A stretch of 5,424 nt of DNA. Source: Halorhodospira sp. GTDB taxonomy: Bacteria; Pseudomonadota; Gammaproteobacteria; Nitrococcales; Halorhodospiraceae. Positions 1-4,130 of the stretch are shown here, piece after piece. Where the stretch lies: NCBI GenBank assembly GCA_007121755.1, contig SKJZ01000005.1, forward strand, positions 1 to 5,424. Reading direction: 5' to 3'. Position 1 is the stretch's first letter. Each line of letters begins with the position of its first letter. The notes beneath the pieces are model-generated. The model was not told the DNA's origin and ran no database searches. It saw nothing but the letters and a program-made list of their open reading frames with translations. The position numbers were made by a program, and so were the translations under genes.

Positions 1-431
1 AGTCGGCGGGGGAGGACGCGGGCTTGCGCGAATTCGGCTCGCCGAGAGAAGCGCCTGGATCGGCTACAACGATGATTGAGCCGCAGGAGTACGGATGGCA
101 AGTAATACGCGACCTGGCGGCCGATCACGCGACGCTGGAAGTGAAAAAGGACGAGGGCGTCGTCCGCATCGATGAGCTCGATCTGGCGATGCGGATCAAG
201 ACGGTCGAGTGGTACAGCCACACCGGGAATCAGTACGGCTCGGTGCGCGGCGAGACGCGTGCGGAGCGGGGCCTCAAACGGAGCGATTGGGAGATATCCG
301 TCTCGACGCGGACGGTCTTGACGTCCGATGCGGAGCACTTCTTTCTGCGGGCGGAGATGGACGCCCGCGAGGGGGACCGCCGGGTTCACTCCCACAATAT
401 CGAGCGCGCCATTCCGCGCGACATGCTGTAG
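1..431 (+). CDS. CocE/NonD family (S15-like) hydrolase, C-terminal fragment
   Basis: The frame is open from the first complete codon at base 3 to the TAG at 429-431, so this is the 3' end of a gene that starts upstream of the window. About 142 residues are visible. The last 70 resemble the C-terminal beta-sandwich (PepX_C-like) region of CocE/NonD hydrolases: an alternating stretch with SDWEISVSTRTVLTSDAEHF, then LRAEMDAREGDRRV, and an ending IPRDML like the IPRD found near the end of that family. The catalytic alpha/beta-hydrolase part with Ser, Asp and His lies outside the window, so activity cannot be judged. Known members hydrolyse esters or amides, and the substrate here is unknown. TTG at 24 and ATG at 72 are in frame, but the homology-like sequence and the open frame upstream make them internal codons rather than starts. 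The family call rests on remembered sequence character, not an alignment. Confidence 0.7.
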   Translation, partial: SAGEDAGLREFGSPREAPGSATTMIEPQEYGWQVIRDLAADHATLEVKKDEGVVRIDELDLAMRIKTVEWYSHTGNQYGSVRGETRAERGLKRSDWEISVSTRTVLTSDAEHFFLRAEMDAREGDRRVHSHNIERAIPRDML

Positions 432-521
432 AGGATCTTGGAAAAGGGGCCAAGGGCGGCGCCCTCAACTCCAATCTCTGTCTGCCGATACAACGGACGT
501 AGACCCCCAACGAACAGTTTC

Positions 522-526
522 GGAGA
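522..526 (+). promoter_or_regulatory. Shine-Dalgarno site of the outer-membrane protein gene
   Basis: GGAGA lies 7 bases before ATG 534 and 10 before ATG 537. It supports a start in the GTGATGATG run at 531-539 rather than any upstream in-frame codon. Confidence 0.6.
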
Positions 527-533
527 CAGCGTG

Positions 534-1043
534 ATGATGAATCGGATGACCCTTACGGCGTTGACCGCCGTTCTGTTGCTGGCGGTGGCGTTCCCGGCCT
601 CCGCGCGGCTCTACCTCGGCTTGGACGTGATGCAGTGGGGGCTGGAGAACAGTGCCGGCACCGAGTGGGAGGACAACGCGCCGCGGGCGACAGTGGGCGT
701 TCTGATGAACCGCAATCTGGGCTTGGAGAGCCGTGTGGCGTCCGGCGGTGACGATACCGCAGGGGGCACGAAGGCGGAGTTGGACTGGGCCTTGAGTACG
801 CTGGTCCGCGGCATTCTGCCGGTGGGCCCCGCCACCAACCTCTACGCGGTGGTCGGCGTTACCGGCACGAACGTGGAGTTTAACGGGGGTGACTCCGCCG
901 AGTTGACCGCTTCGTACGGTCTCGGCGTGGAGGGACGCATCAGCCGGATGACGTGGGTCGGCGCCGAGTATCTGGTCTACCTCGACAAGGACAACACCAA
1001 GCTGGACGCGGTCAGCATCAATTTCCGCTGGCAGTTCGAATAA
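534..1043 (+). CDS. Small outer-membrane beta-barrel protein with signal peptide
   Basis: This encodes 169 residues from ATG 534. Residues 1-24 form a typical Sec signal peptide: Arg at 4, a hydrophobic core LTALTAVLLLAVAF, and an Ala-Ser-Ala cleavage site at 22-24. The mature part of about 145 residues alternates polar and hydrophobic positions (for example LYAVVGVTGTNVEF, LTASYGLGVEGRIS, TWVGAEYLVYL, VSINFRWQF), as in eight-stranded barrels of the OMP_b-brl/OmpA-like type. It is therefore predicted to sit in the outer membrane; no specific function can be read. The start is uncertain among GTG 531, ATG 534 and ATG 537. GGAGA at 522-526 suits 534 or 537 best. The frame is open back to about 438, but nothing there resembles protein and the signal peptide fixes the start region. 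The final residue is Glu after Phe rather than the usual terminal aromatic residue. It is separated from the hydrolase by 102 bases and is probably its own transcription unit. Confidence 0.8.
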   Translation: MMNRMTLTALTAVLLLAVAFPASARLYLGLDVMQWGLENSAGTEWEDNAPRATVGVLMNRNLGLESRVASGGDDTAGGTKAELDWALSTLVRGILPVGPATNLYAVVGVTGTNVEFNGGDSAELTASYGLGVEGRISRMTWVGAEYLVYLDKDNTKLDAVSINFRWQFE

Positions 1044-1047
1044 GACG

Positions 1048-1073
1048 TCTCGCGGTCCGGTGTGACCGCGAGA
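1048..1073 (+). terminator. Perfect 10-bp inverted repeat: terminator-like hairpin or operator
   Basis: TCTCGCGGTC at 1048-1057 is exactly complementary to GACCGCGAGA at 1064-1073, with a 6-base loop (CGGTGT). It starts 4 bases after the stop codon of the barrel protein gene, where a terminator would be expected. No T-run follows the second arm (the next bases are ACGGCCAGG), so it is not a classical intrinsic terminator. It may act as a Rho-assisted or 3'-end stabilising hairpin. It also lies just upstream of the proposed aroC promoter, centred about 50 bases before the predicted transcript start, so a dyad operator is an alternative reading. Confidence 0.5.
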
Positions 1074-1094
1074 ACGGCCAGGGACGGCCGGCGG

Positions 1095-1103
1095 TGCTAC
1101 AAT
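1095..1103 (+). promoter_or_regulatory. Extended -10 promoter element of aroC
   Basis: TGCTACAAT contains the extended -10 dinucleotide TG, one spacer base, and TACAAT, which matches five of six positions of the sigma70 -10 consensus. No recognisable -35 hexamer lies 16-18 bp upstream (CGGCCA at 1075-1080), which is compatible with an extended -10 promoter. The expected start of transcription is about 1109-1111, only a few bases before ATG 1114. Confidence 0.5.
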
Positions 1104-1113
1104 CGCCGCCACT

Positions 1114-2220
1114 ATGTCCGGCAATACACTCGGCACACTCTTCACCGTCACCTCCTTCGGCGAGAGCCACGGCCCGGCGATCGGCTGCGTCGTGGACGGC
1201 TGTCCGCCCGGTCTCGCGCTTGCCGAGGAGGATCTCCAGCGGGATCTCGACCGCCGCCGTCCGGGGCGCTCGAAGCACACCACCCAGCGCCGCGAGCCCG
1301 ACCAAGTGCGGATCCTCTCCGGCGTCTTCGAGGGGGTGACCACCGGGACGCCCATTGGGCTGCTCATCGAGAACACCGACGCCCGCTCCAAGGATTACTC
1401 CGAGATCGCCCGGCGCTTCCGGCCGGGCCACGCCGACTACACCTATCAGCAGAAGTACGGCCGCCGCGACTACCGGGGTGGCGGGCGGTCGTCGGCGCGG
1501 GAGACGGCGATGCGGGTCGCCGCCGGCGGGATCGCCCGCAAGTACTTGCGGGAGCGGCTGGGCGTGGAGATCCGCGCCCGGCTAGCGCGGATCGGTGATC
1601 TTGAATTGGCCGCCGCGGACTGGTCGGCGGTGGCGAGCAATGAGTTCTTCTGCGCCGACCCGGCGCGAATCTCCGAGATTGAGGCGTTGCTGCGTGAGAT
1701 CCGCAAGGCCGGTGACTCGGTGGGGGCGGCAGTGGAGGTGGTGGCCGCCGGCGTTCCGCCGGGGCTCGGCGAACCGGTCTTCGACCGTCTCGACGCCGAT
1801 CTCGGCAAGGCGCTGCTCTCCATCAACGCGGTCAAGGGGGTGGAGTTCGGCGCCGGCATGGCCGCCGCCGGTCAGCGGGGGTCGGAGCACCGGGATGAGA
1901 TGACCCCCGACGGCTTCACCCACAACCACGCCGGCGGCATCCTCGGCGGTATCTCCAGCGGCCAGGAGATCGTGGCCCGCATTGCCCTCAAGCCCACCTC
2001 CAGCATCCTGATCCCCGGCCGTTCGGTGGACCTGGACGGCGAGCCGGTCTCGGTGGTGACCAAGGGCCGCCACGACCCGTGCGTCGGCATCCGGGCGGTG
2101 CCCATCGCCGAGGCGATGACGGCGCTGGTCCTGATGGACCACTGGCTGCGCCACCGGGCCCAGAACGCCGACGTGGAGCCGACGACCCCGATCCTTCCGG
2201 CCGGCATCCCGCGGGGCTGA
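1114..2220 (+). CDS. aroC: Chorismate synthase
   Basis: AroC catalyses the last shared step of aromatic biosynthesis: anti-1,4 elimination of phosphate from 5-enolpyruvylshikimate-3-phosphate to give chorismate, using reduced FMN, in the cytoplasm. The 368 residues cover the full family length (the E. coli protein is about 361). All three family signatures are present: GESHGPAIGCVVDGCPPG from residue 16, GGGRSSARETAMRVAAG from 122, and GRHDPCVGIRAVPIAEAM from 318. The two conserved active-site histidines are His19 (GESHG) and His106 (RPGHADYTY). Other hallmark stretches, including DLDRRRPG, TTQRREPDQV, SINAVKGVEFG, NHAGGILGGISSGQ and ALKPTSSI, are intact, and none of the catalytic regions is broken. 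ATG 1114 begins the conserved MSGNTLG N-terminus. There is no Shine-Dalgarno before it, and a -10 element sits just upstream, suggesting a nearly leaderless transcript. The C-terminus (about residues 350-368) is Pro-rich and variable. The transporter gene follows immediately. Confidence 0.98.
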   Translation: MSGNTLGTLFTVTSFGESHGPAIGCVVDGCPPGLALAEEDLQRDLDRRRPGRSKHTTQRREPDQVRILSGVFEGVTTGTPIGLLIENTDARSKDYSEIARRFRPGHADYTYQQKYGRRDYRGGGRSSARETAMRVAAGGIARKYLRERLGVEIRARLARIGDLELAAADWSAVASNEFFCADPARISEIEALLREIRKAGDSVGAAVEVVAAGVPPGLGEPVFDRLDADLGKALLSINAVKGVEFGAGMAAAGQRGSEHRDEMTPDGFTHNHAGGILGGISSGQEIVARIALKPTSSILIPGRSVDLDGEPVSVVTKGRHDPCVGIRAVPIAEAMTALVLMDHWLRHRAQNADVEPTTPILPAGIPRG

Positions 2221-2222
2221 CG

Positions 2223-3386
2223 GTGGCGGCCGCCGGCGGCGGAGGAGCCGGGCTGCCGTACTGGCGCCTCTCCGGCTTCTACTTCTTCTTCTTTGCCGTT
2301 CTCGGCGCGTTGATGCCGTACTGGGGGCCGTACCTGCGGGCCCAGGGCTTTACTCCGGCCGAGATCGGCGAGCTGCTGGCCATCCTCCACGCCACCAAGA
2401 TCGTCGCCCCCAACGTCTGGGGCTTCCTGGCCGACCGGCTCGATCGGCGGATGGTGGTGGTGCGGGCGGCGGCGCTGATCGCCTTCCTCGCCTTCGCCGG
2501 GGTGCTCATCGCGGAGCGCTACGGTGAATTGGCGCTGGTCATGGCGCTCTTCGGCTTCTTCTGGAACGCCGCGTTGCCGCAGTTCGAGGCCAACACCTTC
2601 AACCACTTGGCGGGGCGCGAGCACCTCTACAGCCGCATCCGGCTGTGGGGGTCGGTGGGCTTCATCGTCGCCGTGGTCGGCATCGGCGAGGCCATGGACC
2701 GCTTCGGTATCAATGCCCTGCCGTGGTTGGCGCTGCTGCTCTTTGCCGGGCTCTGGCTGTCGAGTCTGGTGGCCCCGGAGGCGCCCCGGTCCGGCGAGCG
2801 GCCGGACGGGGAGGCGTTCCTCGACACCGTCCGCCGCCCGGCGGTGATCGGCTTTTTCCTCGCCTGCTTTCTCAACCAGGTGGGCCACGGGCCGTTCTAC
2901 GGCTTTTTCAGTATCTACCTCCAGGACCACGGCTACAGCGGCGGCCTGATCGGCGTGCTCTGGGCGTGGGGAGTGATCGCCGAGATCGGCGTCTTTCTTT
3001 TGATGCACCGCTTCCTGCCTCGCTTCGGCGCGCGGACGTTGCTGGTGGCGGCGATGTCGCTGGGCGCCCTGCGCTGGGTGGTGGTGGCGCTGTGGGTCGA
3101 TCTGCCGTGGGTCATCGCCGCCAGTCAGACCCTCCACGCCGCCAGCTTCGGCGTCTACCACGCGGTGGCCATCGACACCGTCAACCGCTTCTTCACCGGG
3201 CGCGCCCAGGGGCGGGGGCAGGCGTTGTACTCCAGCCTCACCTTCGGCGCCGGGGTGGCGGTGGGGGCGCTCTTTACCGGTTGGGCTTGGGAGCTCTTCG
3301 AGGGGCAGACCTTCTTTGCCGGCGCGGCCGCCGCGGCTTTGGCCGCTGTGCTGGCCGGTTGGAGCTTGGCGGGGGTGCGCAAGTAG
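2223..3386 (+). CDS. MFS transporter, HcaT/3-phenylpropionate-transporter-like
   Basis: This is an inner-membrane protein of 387 residues (from GTG 2223) with about twelve hydrophobic segments, matching the MFS_1_like group that includes E. coli HcaT. Visible group features are PYWRLSGFYFFFFAVLGALMPYW at the first helix, TPAEIGELL and APNVWGFLADR after it, FWNAALPQFE (residues 113-122), IRLWGSVGF (139-147), QVGHGPFYGFFSIYL (from 219), and a GVLWAWGVIAEI helix. It is likely a proton-driven importer or exporter, but the substrate cannot be read. An aromatic acid is only suggested by the HcaT resemblance and by co-location with aroC. GTG 2223 lies 2 bases after the aroC stop, which implies one transcription unit and probable translational coupling. 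The first ten residues are Ala/Gly-rich and unlike a family N-terminus. A strong Shine-Dalgarno inside this stretch points to CTG 2253, immediately before the conserved PYWRLS, so the true protein may be 377 residues. Confidence 0.88.
   Translation: MAAAGGGGAGLPYWRLSGFYFFFFAVLGALMPYWGPYLRAQGFTPAEIGELLAILHATKIVAPNVWGFLADRLDRRMVVVRAAALIAFLAFAGVLIAERYGELALVMALFGFFWNAALPQFEANTFNHLAGREHLYSRIRLWGSVGFIVAVVGIGEAMDRFGINALPWLALLLFAGLWLSSLVAPEAPRSGERPDGEAFLDTVRRPAVIGFFLACFLNQVGHGPFYGFFSIYLQDHGYSGGLIGVLWAWGVIAEIGVFLLMHRFLPRFGARTLLVAAMSLGALRWVVVALWVDLPWVIAASQTLHAASFGVYHAVAIDTVNRFFTGRAQGRGQALYSSLTFGAGVAVGALFTGWAWELFEGQTFFAGAAAAALAAVLAGWSLAGVRK
2241..2247 (+). promoter_or_regulatory. Strong Shine-Dalgarno pointing to a CTG start of the MFS gene
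   Basis: GGAGGAG ends 5 bases before CTG 2253, which is in the MFS frame and directly precedes the conserved PYWRLS. No ATG, GTG or TTG is in frame at a suitable distance. By contrast, GTG 2223 has only a poor CGGGG (2212-2216) upstream. In such GC-rich coding sequence the motif may be chance: GGA GGA simply encodes Gly-Gly in the GTG-started reading. Confidence 0.4.
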
Positions 3387-3390
3387 TCCC

Positions 3391-3410
3391 CGAATACCCA
3401 CGAATTACCC
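3391..3410 (+). repeat. Imperfect 10-bp direct repeat upstream of the response regulator
   Basis: CGAATACCCA at 3391-3400 is followed without gap by CGAATTACCC at 3401-3410. Both copies hold CGAAT followed by ACCC, offset by one T. The spacing is about one DNA helical turn, and the pair lies in the 71-base spacer between the MFS stop and the response regulator start, about 50-65 bases before the putative transcript start. A regulator binding site is possible, but two short copies may be chance. Confidence 0.35.
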
Positions 3411-3445
3411 TCTGGATCACTCCTATTCTGGCCGCGCGAACCAAG

Positions 3446-3451
3446 TAGACT
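3446..3451 (+). promoter_or_regulatory. Possible -10 element of the response regulator gene
   Basis: TAGACT matches four of six -10 consensus positions, including the key T, A and final T. It ends 6 bases before ATG 3458, so transcription would begin at about the start codon. There is no convincing -35 hexamer and no TG extension. Confidence 0.3.
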
Positions 3452-3457
3452 GTGGCG

Positions 3458-4129
3458 ATGGACAGCGCGCTGATTATGGAAGACAACCCGGAGACGCGGG
3501 AGTGGTTGGCGGAAGTCGTCGACGACGCCTTTCCGGGCGTGACGGTCATGGCGGTTGCCACTCTGGGGGCGGGGTTGCGGGCGTTGGAGGGGAAGCCCGT
3601 GGACTTGGCGCTGGTGGATATCGGACTGCCGGATGGCTGCGGGATCGACCTGGTGGCCAAGTGCAGCCGCCGCTCTCCCGCTACATACTGTGTCATCACC
3701 ACCATCTACGACGACGACCAACACCTGCTTCACGCTCTCAAGGCCGGCGCCAAAGGCTACCTCCTAAAGGATCAACCTCGCGGGCGCCTTGTGAGTCAGT
3801 TGGCGGGTATCGTCCAGGGAGAGCCGCCGCTGTCACCCGCCGTTGCGCGCAGGCTCCTGCGCCACTTTTCCGGAGTCGGAGGCGGGTCGGAAACGGCGCC
3901 GGAAACGGTTGCCGGCAAGACCCTTTCATCCCGCGAGGAAGATGTGTTGAGCCTGATCGCCCGTGGTTACAGCCGTAACGAGGTGGCTCTGGCCTTAAAC
4001 ATCACCCCCAATACCGCTGCCGGTTATATCAAGAACATTTATCGCAAGCTGGAGGTCTCCGGCCGGGCCGAAGCAGCCGTAGAGGCGGCCCAGCGTGGCT
4101 TGGTGGGGCGGCGTCCGGCGGAAGGATAG
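3458..4129 (+). CDS. NarL/FixJ (LuxR-type) response regulator
   Basis: This is a cytoplasmic transcription factor of 223 residues with two domains. The receiver domain (about 3-115) has the acidic pair Glu8-Asp9, the phosphoacceptor Asp54 in LALVDIGLPDG, the switch Thr82 followed by Tyr84 in ITTIYDDD, and Lys104 in KGYLLKD, so all phosphorylation residues are present. After a linker (about 130-153, Gly/Thr-rich) comes a LuxR-type helix-turn-helix (about 155-215) with LSSREEDVLSLIARGYSRNEVA, then ITPNTAAGYIKNIYRKLEVS and GRAEA. It probably controls target genes after phosphorylation by the adjacent sensor. Targets are unknown. ATG 3458 is preferred; the in-frame GTG 3452 would add two residues, and neither has a Shine-Dalgarno. 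The gene starts 71 bases after the transporter stop, with a weak -10-like hexamer and a short direct repeat between them. Its tail carries the ribosome site of the next gene, so the two are surely co-transcribed. Confidence 0.93.
   Translation: MDSALIMEDNPETREWLAEVVDDAFPGVTVMAVATLGAGLRALEGKPVDLALVDIGLPDGCGIDLVAKCSRRSPATYCVITTIYDDDQHLLHALKAGAKGYLLKDQPRGRLVSQLAGIVQGEPPLSPAVARRLLRHFSGVGGGSETAPETVAGKTLSSREEDVLSLIARGYSRNEVALALNITPNTAAGYIKNIYRKLEVSGRAEAAVEAAQRGLVGRRPAEG
4120..4126 (+). promoter_or_regulatory. Shine-Dalgarno of the sensor gene inside the regulator's 3' end
   Basis: GGAAGGA ends 4 bases before GTG 4131 and overlaps the last codons of the response regulator, whose TAG is at 4127-4129. 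It supports the GTG start and implies that ribosomes ending the regulator can continue on the sensor. Confidence 0.65.
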
Positions 4130-4130
4130 A

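Noticed and set aside
24..431. TTG 24 as the start of a small independent gene
   Set aside because: The frame is open to the window edge and the sequence looks like the tail of a large hydrolase. No Shine-Dalgarno marks the TTG as a start.
453..465. AGGGC-GGC-GCCCT hairpin after the hydrolase gene
   Set aside because: The stem is only 5 bp, the loop is 3 bases, and no T-run follows. This is common by chance at this base composition.
489..494. TACAAC as a -10 element for the barrel protein gene
   Set aside because: It matches only four of six positions and has no -35 partner at the right distance, so it is not distinguishable from chance.
438..533. N-terminal extension of the barrel protein to 438
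   Set aside because: The stretch does not resemble a protein, and a proper signal peptide and Shine-Dalgarno begin at 522-534.
465..1391. A 308-codon - strand frame across the barrel gene and the start of aroC
   Set aside because: It is opposite two well-supported genes, is Arg/Pro/His-rich and has no recognisable domain.
2079..2222. Upstream extension of the transporter frame into aroC
   Set aside because: It would overlap a conserved part of aroC for over 140 bases, and its residues do not resemble the transporter family.
1872..3401. A 509-codon open frame on the - strand across the end of aroC and the whole transporter gene
   Set aside because: It is opposite two clear genes, and its translation is a low-complexity run of His, Gln, Arg, Pro and Glu with no domain. 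It is explained by few stop codons in GC-rich complementary sequence.
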